Shown here: piece after piece, positions 1 to 7,487 of the stretch
How positions within the stretch are numbered: position 1 is the stretch's first letter
Layout of the letters: each line of letters starts with the position of its first letter
Assembly: GCF_009861525.1 (NCBI RefSeq)
Contig: NZ_WVHL01000003.1
Location: forward strand, 1,488,001 to 1,552,000
From: Pseudomonas sp. LD120
Lineage (GTDB): Bacteria; Pseudomonadota; Gammaproteobacteria; Pseudomonadales; Pseudomonadaceae
Direction of reading: 5' to 3'
Length of the DNA stretch: 64,000 nucleotides
Made by a program: the position numbers and the translations under genes
Notes under the pieces: model-generated
Database searches by the model: none
Told to the model about the DNA's origin: nothing
What the model saw: the letters and a program-made list of their open reading frames with translations, nothing else

Positions 1-1
1 C

Positions 2-367
2 CGCCGCAAGATCCTGCGCTGGCAACGTCTGGCCCATCGTTACGCGGCATGTTTCGAGCATGGCCTGCTGGTGCCGGCATACGCCACAGGGCTGTGCGCC
101 GAGCAGATGGCTGAACGGGTGTTGAATCGGCATTGCGCGGTCATCGGCAGCGAGCATCGCTGGTACCCGTTGTTGTCACGGGTGTTGGGCGATGAGAAGG
201 GGCATGTCCGTCTGTGCGAAAACACCTTGCGCCGCATTGTGGCGCCCCATGAGCGCGGGCACTTGGCGGCGTTGCTCAAGGACATTCGCGCGGTGGACGC
301 CAGCTTTGGCGTGACCGGCGCCTTGGCCATGTATGTCGCCGGCTGGGTGTTGGGCGCCAGCCGATGA
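2..367 (+). CDS. ferritin-like (diiron) protein, C-terminal part
   Basis: The frame is open from the left edge to a TGA at 365-367, so only about the last 121 residues are seen and the start lies outside the window. The visible part is helical and Arg/His/Glu-rich, with an acidic-His motif DEKGH that resembles the metal-binding helix of ferritin-like diiron proteins, and an Ala/Gly-rich C-terminus. The stop overlaps the ATG of the next gene (ATGA), so it is translationally coupled to a glycosyltransferase-like gene and a desaturase. Its function is unknown; a diiron oxygenase or ferritin-like accessory protein is an inference from a single motif. Confidence 0.4.
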   Translation, partial: RRKILRWQRLAHRYAACFEHGLLVPAYATGLCAEQMAERVLNRHCAVIGSEHRWYPLLSRVLGDEKGHVRLCENTLRRIVAPHERGHLAALLKDIRAVDASFGVTGALAMYVAGWVLGASR

Positions 368-1455
368 ACTCACGGATTCTCTATCTGGCCACCGCCGATG
401 CCCGTGGCCACCTGATGCGTGCCCAGTTGCTGGTGCATGCCCTGCGTGAGGCTGGGGCCCGGGTCGAGGTGCTGACCACCTCGGAGCAGGGGCAGCGGTT
501 CTTGGAGGGCTTTGGCATTGAGGCGCAATTGCTTTCTAGCCATTACGCGGTGCAGTTCGATAGCCAGCAGAACATGCAGCGCAAGGCGACCAATCGCAAC
601 GTCGCCCATTACCTGTTTCGCCCCGGACGGATGCTGCGCGACATCCTCTACCTGCGGCGCCGGTTGCCCGATGTGGACCTGCTGATCAACGACTCCTTCC
701 ACCCGGCCTTGCTGTACATGGGCATGCTCCCGGGGTGGCGGCGCAAGGTGGTGCATGTGTACGGGGCCAGCCTCAAAGCGGCGTTGCTGAACAATTTCGA
801 TGGTCTGTGGCCGCGTCAGTTCGGGCGCCTGTTCGCCTGGATCGTCGGCCGCCAGATCGATGCGGCGCGGGCGTGCATCGAGCATGACTTTGCCTATGAA
901 GTGGATGATGCCCAGGCGCCAGCGCTGTATCGCCTGCCCACCCCGGTGGCCCTGGTGCCTGAAGCGCCAGCAGCGCAGGCGGTCGGCGCGGCGGTGTACC
1001 TCAATCCGCACTTCAGCGAGCCGAGCCTGGCTGATGCCTTGAGTGCCGGGCTGGTGGAGGCCGGTCTGGACACGCATCGGGTGGGCGAGGGCTATGCCGG
1101 GCGCAATGGCTGGCTTGGCGTCGATCCGCAGTGGGCCCGTCGCGCGGCCCAGGCGCGGGTGATGGTGTCGGCGCCGGGCATGGCCGCACTGTCCATCGCG
1201 CGGGTCTATCAGCGGCCGATTATTCTGGTCCTCAGCGACCAACCCGAACAAACCAGCAATGCGGCCCGCGCCGCCCAGTTGCAGTTGCTGCACCGGGTGG
1301 TGACCTGGCGCGGCGACGCCGCCGACTTTCAGCGGCAAGTGGCCGAGGCGGCGCGGCAATTGACCGGCGCGGCGTCGCAGCCGTGCAACGCGGCGGGGCG
1401 GGCGCGTGCCCAGGCGCGGATCGACGCCTGGGTCAGCCGCGTGCTCAGCCTGTGA
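364..1455 (+). CDS. MurG-like GT-B glycosyltransferase family protein
   Basis: The 363-residue protein starts at an ATG overlapping the upstream stop (ATGA). The N-terminus has the GT-B pattern of a beta strand followed by GHLMRAQLLVHALREAG, as in MurG and MJ1255-type glycosyltransferases. The C-terminal half carries a donor-nucleotide-binding-like stretch with SAPGMAALSIARVYQRPII and then DQPEQTSNAARAAQL, the place where MurG-type enzymes hold the sugar nucleotide. No signal peptide or membrane helix is obvious. Coupling to a desaturase suggests glycosylation of a lipid or secondary metabolite, but donor and acceptor cannot be read from the sequence. Confidence 0.65.
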   Translation: MNSRILYLATADARGHLMRAQLLVHALREAGARVEVLTTSEQGQRFLEGFGIEAQLLSSHYAVQFDSQQNMQRKATNRNVAHYLFRPGRMLRDILYLRRRLPDVDLLINDSFHPALLYMGMLPGWRRKVVHVYGASLKAALLNNFDGLWPRQFGRLFAWIVGRQIDAARACIEHDFAYEVDDAQAPALYRLPTPVALVPEAPAAQAVGAAVYLNPHFSEPSLADALSAGLVEAGLDTHRVGEGYAGRNGWLGVDPQWARRAAQARVMVSAPGMAALSIARVYQRPIILVLSDQPEQTSNAARAAQLQLLHRVVTWRGDAADFQRQVAEAARQLTGAASQPCNAAGRARAQARIDAWVSRVLSL

Positions 1456-1581
1456 ATGCGCCGCCGTGGGCTGTCATTCACCCCTGCCTCCCTGAGCGAA
1501 CCAGGCTGGCGCAGCGCGCCAGCGGCCTGCGGCTGGCCCCGCCCCGCACTTTGCTCACCCCACGCCAAGGAAGCCTCCGCC

Positions 1582-2547
1582 GTGCCTCAGCCTGAACCCC
1601 GCGCCGGCGACAACCGTCCGCTGCGTGCCTTTGTCCCCGAGGCCGAGCTGTTCGTGCTCAAGCCGCGGATCGCCGTGCTGGCCCTGCTGGCGGACTGGGG
1701 CCTGATCGCCGCCGCGTTCAGCGCCGCCGCGCTCTGGCCGCACCCGCTGACCTACCTGGTGGCGGCGTTGCTCATCGCCCGCAGCCAGCTGGCCCTGGCG
1801 GTGCTCATGCACGAGAGTGCCCACGGCCTGCTGCTGCGCGGGCAGGCGCGCAATGATGCCGTGGGGCAGTGGTGTGCGGCGGGCCCGCTGTTTCTGTCCA
1901 TGGCGACCTACCGTGCCGGCCACCTCAAGCATCACCGCCAGCCGATGCTGCATGACGATCCGGTGATGGCGGTATTCGGCATGGGGGATTACCCGCTGCC
2001 GCGGGGCAAGCTGGTCAGGCGCTTGCTGGCGGATCTGCTGGGGGTGGGTTACGTCATCAGTGCCTGCCGGTTTGCCCGGGGCGACTACCGCGCCATCATG
2101 CCCAAGGTCGAGAAATCCGTGGGGCTGCGGTTCTCGGAGATTCTTTCCATGCTGCTGGGCAATGGCCTGCTGTTCGGCCTGCTGGCCTGGAGTGGGCACC
2201 CCTGGCTCTACCCCGGCCTGTGGCTGCTGCCAGCGATTACCCTGTTGCCGCTGCTGGGCCGGGTGCGGGCGATCATGGAGCACGCTGGCCTGCCGGCCCA
2301 TGCCGACCAGAGCCAGAACGCCCGCAGCATCGTGCGGCCAAACTGGCAGACCTTCCTGTTTGGCCCCCACGCCATTCACTACCACATCGAGCACCACCTT
2401 TACGTGCGCGTGCCGTTCTACCACCTGCGCGGCCTGCACCGGCAACTGGCCGCCGCGCAGTTGCTGCCTGAGGGCAATCTCTACCAGGGTTATGGCGAGG
2501 TGCTGCGGGATGTCAGCGACCCGGCGTTGAAGCCCCCAACGGCCTGA
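1582..2547 (+). CDS. membrane fatty-acid desaturase family protein
   Basis: A GTG start at 1582 is preferred: AAGGAAG lies 8 bases upstream, and the protein then begins shortly before the conserved domain, giving 321 residues. An upstream in-frame ATG at 1456 would add an Arg/Pro-rich leader unlike the family. Three histidine boxes of integral-membrane diiron desaturases/hydroxylases are intact: HESAHG, HLKHH and HYHIEHH, separated by hydrophobic helices. It presumably oxidises an acyl or related lipid chain at the inner membrane. It is the third gene of the operon entering from the left edge; the substrate is unknown. Confidence 0.8.
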   Translation: MPQPEPRAGDNRPLRAFVPEAELFVLKPRIAVLALLADWGLIAAAFSAAALWPHPLTYLVAALLIARSQLALAVLMHESAHGLLLRGQARNDAVGQWCAAGPLFLSMATYRAGHLKHHRQPMLHDDPVMAVFGMGDYPLPRGKLVRRLLADLLGVGYVISACRFARGDYRAIMPKVEKSVGLRFSEILSMLLGNGLLFGLLAWSGHPWLYPGLWLLPAITLLPLLGRVRAIMEHAGLPAHADQSQNARSIVRPNWQTFLFGPHAIHYHIEHHLYVRVPFYHLRGLHRQLAAAQLLPEGNLYQGYGEVLRDVSDPALKPPTA

Positions 2548-2560
2548 TAGTCCAGGCTGC

Positions 2561-2747
2561 CCACGCTCGTGTGCCCCGAGCGCTGCTCGATGAATGCCTG
2601 CAGCTGCTGAATGTTCATGGGCTGCCCGAACAGCCGGCCTTGGGCGTAGTGCACGCCATGCTTGTGCAGCAGATCGCGCTGGACCTGGTTTTCGACGCCA
2701 TCGGCAAACATCTGCAGGCTCAGGGAGCAGGCCTGCTGCAGGACCAC
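2561..2747 (-). pseudogene. remnant of an EAL-domain (c-di-GMP phosphodiesterase) gene, C-terminus only
   Basis: About 62 codons on the minus strand read as the last part of an EAL domain: FADGVENQ corresponds to the family AEGVE(T/N) strand, followed by YAQGRLFGQPM, which matches the usual YAQGYLFGRPM, and a final helix QQLQAFIEQRSG. Nothing upstream encodes the rest of the domain; the frame stops being EAL-like just before the terminator of the M20 gene. The EVL, metal-binding and catalytic parts are missing, so it cannot be a working phosphodiesterase. It is best read as a decayed gene tail. Confidence 0.7.
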
Positions 2748-2767
2748 CCTAGAAGGAGTAAGGCCAT

Positions 2768-2792
2768 CGGACCCGCCCTTGCGGCGGGTCCG
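2768..2792 (-). terminator. hairpin terminator of the M20 peptidase gene
   Basis: A perfect 10-bp inverted repeat (CGGACCCGCC / GGCGGGTCCG) with a 5-base loop starts 10 bases past the stop of the minus-strand peptidase gene. The downstream side on that strand is pyrimidine-rich but has no long U run. Confidence 0.65.
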
Positions 2793-2801
2793 ACGCTGGC
2801 G

Positions 2802-4541
2802 TCAGAGCTTGGGCAACTGGCCGATGCGGCCCATCATTTCGGTGACGATCTGCAGGTCCAGCAGGAACTGCTCCCGGGTCTTGAACTCGTTGTCGGTGTG
2901 GCCGGTGTACTTGGCCTCGGGCCGCGCCAGGCCGAACTGCACGCCGTTGGGCAGTTCATGCACCGAGGTGGCACCGGCGGAGCTGCCGAACGTATGCGCC
3001 ATGCCCAGGTTCTCGCTGGCCACCGCCAGCAGCGCCTTGACCCATTCACCCTCGGGGTTGCGGTACATCGGTTCGGCGATCTTGGTGTCGATGTTCACGG
3101 CCACGCCGCTCTTCTTGCTCCAGGCCGCCAGTTTGTCGCTGATTTCGCCCTTCAGCACTTCCGGGGTCTCGCCCTTGGGCACCCGCAGGTTGACCGCCAG
3201 CTTGAGGTTTTGCTCATCCACGCTGACCAGGGTCGGCGAGGTGGTCAGCGGGCCCATGAAGTCGTCGGAAAAACCGATGCCCAGCTGCTTGCCCAGGTAG
3301 TCCAGCCCCCAGTTGTCGGCGGCGTAGCGGGCGGCGTCGGTAAAGGCGTTGTGCTTGAGGGCCACCTTGCCGTCCAGGCTGTTGATGAAATCCAGCATCC
3401 GCGCCACCGGGTTGACCCCGGACTCGGGCTCGGAGGAGTGGGCCGAGACGCCGGTGACGGTCAGTTGCACGTCCTGGCCCTGCACCTTGGTCGCGACCTG
3501 GAAGTTGCCGCCGTGCTGCTTGACGTACTCGGCGCCGGCTTTTTGCAGGCTGGCAGCCAGTTGCGCCGGGTCGCCGCTCTTCAGGGTGGCCACCGAGGTG
3601 GACGGGATCTGGTTGGTCGCCAGGCCACCGGTGAGGTGGGTGATCTCGGCGCCCTGGCCTGCGGCGGCGCGCCGGGCAAAGGTGGCCATCACCGTGCCGT
3701 AGCCTTTCTCGGCGATCACCACCGGGTAGCCGCCGTCCAGGGCCAGGTTGTAGTCGGGCACCGGGTTGTGCTCGAAGTAGTAGGGAATGGCGTCGCCGCT
3801 GGTTTCCTCGGTGGTGTCCACCAGCAGCTTGAAGTGGCGCGCCAGGGGCAGTTGCTCTTCCTTGATGATCTTCATCGCGTAGAGCGCGACGACGATGCCG
3901 TTCTTGTCATCCTCGGTGCCGCGGCCGTACAGGCGGTCGCCGATCAGGGTGACTTTGAACGGGTCGAGGCGGGTGCCGTCTTCGAGCACCCAGTTTTCCG
4001 GGGTCACCGGCACCACGTCGGCGTGGGCGTGGATGCCGACCACTTCCTGGCCGGCGCCCTCCAGGGAGATCTCGTAGACCCGGTTGTCGATGTTGCGAAA
4101 GTTCAGGTTGAAGCTCTTGGCCAGCGCCTGGATCTTCTCGGCGATCTTGAGGAACTCGGGGTTCTGGTACTGCGGCACGCCGTCGACGTTGAAGGTGGGG
4201 ATGGCCACCAGTTCGCGCAGGGTGTCGGTGGCGGCCTTGCCGTACTTGATCCGGGCGTAGATCCCCAGCAGGCGATGGATTTCGTTCTGCTGTTCGGCGT
4301 TCAGGGATTTTTTGTCGAGGAAGGCGGCGATGGCCGGCCCCAGGTTGGCGCTCTGGCCCGTTTCGCTCTTGGCCAGGGCACCGAGGAACTGGCGGAAGTC
4401 GCCGGCCGGGGCGTCACTGAAGGTCTTGAGGATGGCCGCGCTTTGCTGCGGGGTGATGTTGGCTTGGGCACTGCTGGTGAACGCGGACAGGCTGGCGAGC
4501 ATCAGGGTGGCCGCAGCCAGGTGCTTGAGAGAGAAATCCAT
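2802..4541 (-). CDS. exported M20-family dipeptidase/peptidase
   Basis: A zinc metallopeptidase of the M20 (PepV/ArgE/DapE) group. The start at 4541 gives MDFSLKHLAAATLMLASLSA, a typical Sec signal ending near SSAQA, so the enzyme should be periplasmic. AAGGA lies about 12 bases upstream; an ATG four codons earlier has no room for a ribosome site. Metal and catalytic motifs are present: HAHADVV, GRGTEDDKNG, TTEETSG and, near the C-terminus, GHTDNEF. At about 579 residues it is long for the family because of a helical N-terminal extension. It is monocistronic, with its own hairpin terminator and a striking palindrome upstream. Substrate is unknown, probably a small peptide. Confidence 0.85.
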   Translation of the reverse strand: MDFSLKHLAAATLMLASLSAFTSSAQANITPQQSAAILKTFSDAPAGDFRQFLGALAKSETGQSANLGPAIAAFLDKKSLNAEQQNEIHRLLGIYARIKYGKAATDTLRELVAIPTFNVDGVPQYQNPEFLKIAEKIQALAKSFNLNFRNIDNRVYEISLEGAGQEVVGIHAHADVVPVTPENWVLEDGTRLDPFKVTLIGDRLYGRGTEDDKNGIVVALYAMKIIKEEQLPLARHFKLLVDTTEETSGDAIPYYFEHNPVPDYNLALDGGYPVVIAEKGYGTVMATFARRAAAGQGAEITHLTGGLATNQIPSTSVATLKSGDPAQLAASLQKAGAEYVKQHGGNFQVATKVQGQDVQLTVTGVSAHSSEPESGVNPVARMLDFINSLDGKVALKHNAFTDAARYAADNWGLDYLGKQLGIGFSDDFMGPLTTSPTLVSVDEQNLKLAVNLRVPKGETPEVLKGEISDKLAAWSKKSGVAVNIDTKIAEPMYRNPEGEWVKALLAVASENLGMAHTFGSSAGATSVHELPNGVQFGLARPEAKYTGHTDNEFKTREQFLLDLQIVTEMMGRIGQLPKL

Positions 4542-4578
4542 TACGTAGGGCATTCCTTTGCAGGGAGTGAGTAGGGAA

Positions 4579-4596
4579 TGTCTGATCGATCAGACA
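4579..4596. promoter_or_regulatory. perfect 18-bp palindrome upstream of the M20 peptidase gene
   Basis: TGTCTGATC is followed directly by its exact reverse complement GATCAGACA, with no spacer. It lies 38-55 bases upstream of the peptidase start, where an operator overlapping the promoter would be expected. The binding protein is not known. Confidence 0.5.
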
Positions 4597-4708
4597 GAAA
4601 CCTGCTCAAGCTAACACTGCGAAGGAGGAGGGCGGGAGCCCCGCCTGTGAGATCTGTCGCACAGAACGGCAAAAGCGACGCGCCATCGACCATGGCGAAA
4701 GGGCTGTA

Positions 4709-4738
4709 ACAGCGGGCGCCGTTGCCGGCGCCCGCTGT
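4709..4738 (-). terminator. hairpin terminator of the polyamine operon
   Basis: Perfect 12-bp arms (ACAGCGGGCGCC / GGCGCCCGCTGT) around a 6-base loop lie 13 bases beyond the stop of the carboxynorspermidine synthase gene. The stem is very stable, but no U tract follows on the minus strand. Confidence 0.6.
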
Positions 4739-4751
4739 GGCTGGAGCTAGA

Positions 4752-5996
4752 TCAGAGGGCGGCGTCCCAAGGACGATCGCCATGTTCGTCCTTGATCCGG
4801 GTCGGCAGGCCCATCACGTCCAGCGCCTTAAGGAACGGCTCGGCGGCCAGCTCCTCGACGTTGACCATGCGCTGCACGTCCCATTCACCACGGGCCACCA
4901 GCAGGGCGGCCGCCACGGGCGGCACGCCGGCGGTGTAGGAAATGCCCTGGCTGTCGGTCTCGGCGTAGGCTTCTTCGTGGTCAGCCACGTTGTAGATGAA
5001 GACTTCGCGCGGCTGGCCGTCCTTGGTGCCCTTGACCAGGTCACCGATGCAGGTCTTGCCGGTGTAGCCCGGGGCCAGGGAGGCCGGATCAGGCAGCACC
5101 GCCTTGACCACCTTGAGCGGCACCACTTCCAGGCCTTCGGCGGTCTTCACCGGCTGCTCGGAGAGCAGGCCGAGGTTGCGCAGCACGGTGAACACATTGA
5201 TGTAGTGCTCGCCGAAGCTCATCCAGAAGCGCACGTTGGGCACGTCGAGGTTCTTCGACAGCGAGTGCACTTCGTCGTGGCCGGTCAGGTACAGGTTTTG
5301 CGAGCCGACCACGGGCAACTCGTCGGTGCGCTTGACTTCGAACATGGTGTTGCTGGTCCACTGGCTGTTCTGCCAGCTCCACACCTGTCCGGTGAATTCG
5401 CGGAAATTGATTTCCGGGTCGAAATTGGTGGCGAAATATTTGCCATGGGATCCGGCATTGACGTCAAGAATGTCGATGGAATCAATGCGGTCGAAATGCT
5501 GTTGTTTGGCCAGGGCGGCATAGGCGTTGACCACGCCCGGATCGAAGCCCACGCCGAGAATGGCGGTGACGTTCTTCTCCTTGCATTCTTCGAGGTGCTT
5601 CCACTCGTAGTTGCCGTACCAGGGTGGCGTCTCGCAGATCTTGCCCGGCTCTTCGTGGATCGCGGTGTCCAGATAGGCCACGCCGGTATCGATGCAGGCA
5701 CGCAGCACCGACATGTTGAGGAAGGCGGAACCGACGTTGATGACGATCTGCGACTCGGTTTCGCGGATCAGCGCCTTGGTCGCCTCGATGTCCAGCGCGT
5801 TGAGCGCATAGGCCTTGATTTCAGCAGGCTGTTTGAGGCTGCCCTTGGCCTTGACGCTGTCGATGATGGCCTGGCATTTGGAGATGTTGCGCGACGCGAT
5901 GGCAATACGACCGAGTTCGTCGTTGTGCTGCGCGCACTTGTGGGCCACCACCTTGGCGACACCTCCTGCACCAATGATAAGAACATTCTTCTTCAA
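4752..5996 (-). CDS. carboxy(nor)spermidine synthase (saccharopine dehydrogenase family)
   Basis: The 414-residue protein begins with a Rossmann NAD(P)-binding motif, VLIIGAGGVAKVVAHK, and matches the saccharopine dehydrogenase-like family that reductively condenses aspartate semialdehyde with a diamine (putrescine or diaminopropane) to carboxyspermidine or carboxynorspermidine. It is the second gene of a two-gene minus-strand operon, 29 bases after the decarboxylase that acts on its product, which makes the assignment firm at pathway level. Which diamine is used cannot be told from the sequence. A strong hairpin follows the stop. Confidence 0.85.
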   Translation of the reverse strand: MKKNVLIIGAGGVAKVVAHKCAQHNDELGRIAIASRNISKCQAIIDSVKAKGSLKQPAEIKAYALNALDIEATKALIRETESQIVINVGSAFLNMSVLRACIDTGVAYLDTAIHEEPGKICETPPWYGNYEWKHLEECKEKNVTAILGVGFDPGVVNAYAALAKQQHFDRIDSIDILDVNAGSHGKYFATNFDPEINFREFTGQVWSWQNSQWTSNTMFEVKRTDELPVVGSQNLYLTGHDEVHSLSKNLDVPNVRFWMSFGEHYINVFTVLRNLGLLSEQPVKTAEGLEVVPLKVVKAVLPDPASLAPGYTGKTCIGDLVKGTKDGQPREVFIYNVADHEEAYAETDSQGISYTAGVPPVAAALLVARGEWDVQRMVNVEELAAEPFLKALDVMGLPTRIKDEHGDRPWDAAL

Positions 5997-6025
5997 TTTA
6001 TTTACGTCTCCTCGTGTCTGTCCGC

Positions 6026-7123
6026 TCAGGAAAGGCTGGACAGGTAGTCTTCGAAACCAAACTCGCGAACCACTTCAACGCTACCATCGAGTTGTTTCAC
6101 AACGATGGACGGCATTTTCAGACCGTTGAACCAGTTCTTTTTGACCATGGTGTAACCCGCTGCGTCGATGAACGACAGTCGATCGCCGATGGCCAGCGGA
6201 CGATCAAATTGATACTCGCCGAAGATGTCTCCGGCCAGGCAGGACTTGCCACAAATCATGTAGCTGTGTTCGCCGCTGCTGGGTGCCAGCTTGGCATTCA
6301 GGCGGTAGATCAACAGGTCCAGCATGTGCGCTTCGATGGAACTGTCCACCACCGCCAGGTGCTTGCCGTTGTACAGGGTGTCGAGCACGGTCACTTCCAG
6401 GGACGCGCTCTGGGTGATCGCCGCTTCGCCCGGCTCCAGGTAGACCTGCACGCCGTACTGCTCGGAGAAGGCCTTGAGGCGCGCGCAGAAGGCGTCCAGG
6501 GCGTAGTCCTCGCCGGTGAAGTGGATGCCGCCGCCAAGGCTGACCCACTCCACCTTGTGCAGCAGGTGGCCGAAGCGCTCCTCGATGGTGCTCAGCATCT
6601 GGTCGAACAGGCCGAAGTCGCCGTTCTCGCAGTTGTTGTGGAACATGAAGCCGGAGATCTGCTCGATCACGCCTTCGATCTTCGCCGGGTCCCATTCGCC
6701 CAGGCGGCTGAACGGCCGGGCCGGGTCGGCCAGCAGGTAGTCCGAGCTGCTCACCTGGGGGTTGACCCGCAGGCCGCGGACCTTGCCCGCGCTGGCCTCG
6801 GCAAAGCGCTGCAGTTGGCTGATGGAATTGAAGATGATCTTGTCGCAGTTGGCGAGCATGTCTTCGATCTCGTCGTCGGCCCAGGCCACGCTGTAGGCGT
6901 GGGTCTCGCCGGCAAACTTCTGCCGGCCGAGCTTGAGTTCGTACAGCGACGAAGAGGTGGTGCCGTCCATGTACTGCTGCATCAGGTCGAACACCGACCA
7001 GGTGGCGAAGCACTTGAGGGCCAGCAAGGCCTTGGCGCCGGACTGCTCGCGCACGTAGGCGATCTTTTGCATGTTGCTCAAAAGCTTCTGCTTGTCGATG
7101 AGGTAGTACGGCGTCTTGATCAT
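6026..7123 (-). CDS. nspC: carboxy(nor)spermidine decarboxylase
   Basis: A PLP-dependent fold-III (alanine racemase-type) decarboxylase that removes CO2 from carboxynorspermidine or carboxyspermidine. The PLP lysine is in KALLALKCFATWSV near the N-terminus, and a glycine-rich phosphate loop (LGGGIHFTG), EPGEAA and the C-terminal CGKSCLAGD are as in NspC. Start at 7123 (MIKTPYYLID) gives 365 residues, the usual length, with GGAG 8 bases upstream; an earlier ATG would add 13 residues without a ribosome site. It is the first gene of the operon with the synthase. The cytosolic pathway makes a triamine without S-adenosylmethionine decarboxylase. Confidence 0.88.
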   Translation of the reverse strand: MIKTPYYLIDKQKLLSNMQKIAYVREQSGAKALLALKCFATWSVFDLMQQYMDGTTSSSLYELKLGRQKFAGETHAYSVAWADDEIEDMLANCDKIIFNSISQLQRFAEASAGKVRGLRVNPQVSSSDYLLADPARPFSRLGEWDPAKIEGVIEQISGFMFHNNCENGDFGLFDQMLSTIEERFGHLLHKVEWVSLGGGIHFTGEDYALDAFCARLKAFSEQYGVQVYLEPGEAAITQSASLEVTVLDTLYNGKHLAVVDSSIEAHMLDLLIYRLNAKLAPSSGEHSYMICGKSCLAGDIFGEYQFDRPLAIGDRLSFIDAAGYTMVKKNWFNGLKMPSIVVKQLDGSVEVVREFGFEDYLSSLS

Positions 7124-7338
7124 TTCAGGGTCTCCGGCAGGGCCAGCCAAAAAGGTACGCATTGTGCCCTCAGTGCCTGCAGATCGAAAGCTCGGAAACG
7201 TATTTTTGACGGGTAATTATCTGAATGGTCTTGTTGATTAATCTGATCTGGTTGGGTCAGTCAGCGCCCGTCACCGCCCCCCGAGGGGGCTCGCGCCAGC
7301 CGGCTGAGGCCGCGCCCCGCCGGCGTTTGCGCTGCCTC
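7124..7338. other. divergent intergenic region, left part
   Basis: These 215 bases lie between nspC (minus) and the flavin monooxygenase operon (plus). The nspC side is AT-rich and presumably holds its promoter; the middle is GC-rich with short palindromes (CCCCCcgaGGGGG, CAGCCGGCTG). No reading frame here looks real, and no regulator gene is present. Confidence 0.4.
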
Positions 7339-7402
7339 GCTTTTTCTTATCCAGGGAGCACATTTTTAATAATTTTCCTTCGTCGACGTCTGTCGCACCA
7401 TC
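7339..7402 (+). promoter_or_regulatory. 64-bp upstream element, copy A (shared with 11231-11294)
   Basis: Three blocks, GCTTTTTC, a 25-base AT-rich core starting GGAGCA and ending TTTTCCT, and GCACCATC, occur with identical spacing in copy B upstream of the aldehyde dehydrogenase operon. The core differs at only three positions, while the linkers are unrelated. Copy A ends 85 bases before the ATG of the flavin monooxygenase. Block conservation with exact spacing suggests a promoter plus activator site controlling both operons. Confidence 0.7.
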
Positions 7403-7487
7403 TGCCGCATCCGACTTATCCCGGGTTTCGAACCGCGTGTGCCAGGCCTTGCGGCCGGCGCCCATCGTCTCGCAGAAGGACACAGAC

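Noticed and set aside
1456..1581. N-terminal extension of the desaturase from the ATG at 1456
   Set aside because: No ribosome site at that ATG and an Arg/Pro-rich leader; the GTG at 1582 has a strong site.
2571..4574. Long open frame of about 667 codons opposite the M20 peptidase
   Set aside because: It is a GC-rich antisense shadow with His/Gly/Val-rich sequence and no domain; the peptidase on the other strand has all catalytic motifs.
7270..7310. GC-rich short palindromes as a terminator
   Set aside because: Arms are only 5 bp and no gene ends here; both neighbouring genes start away from it.
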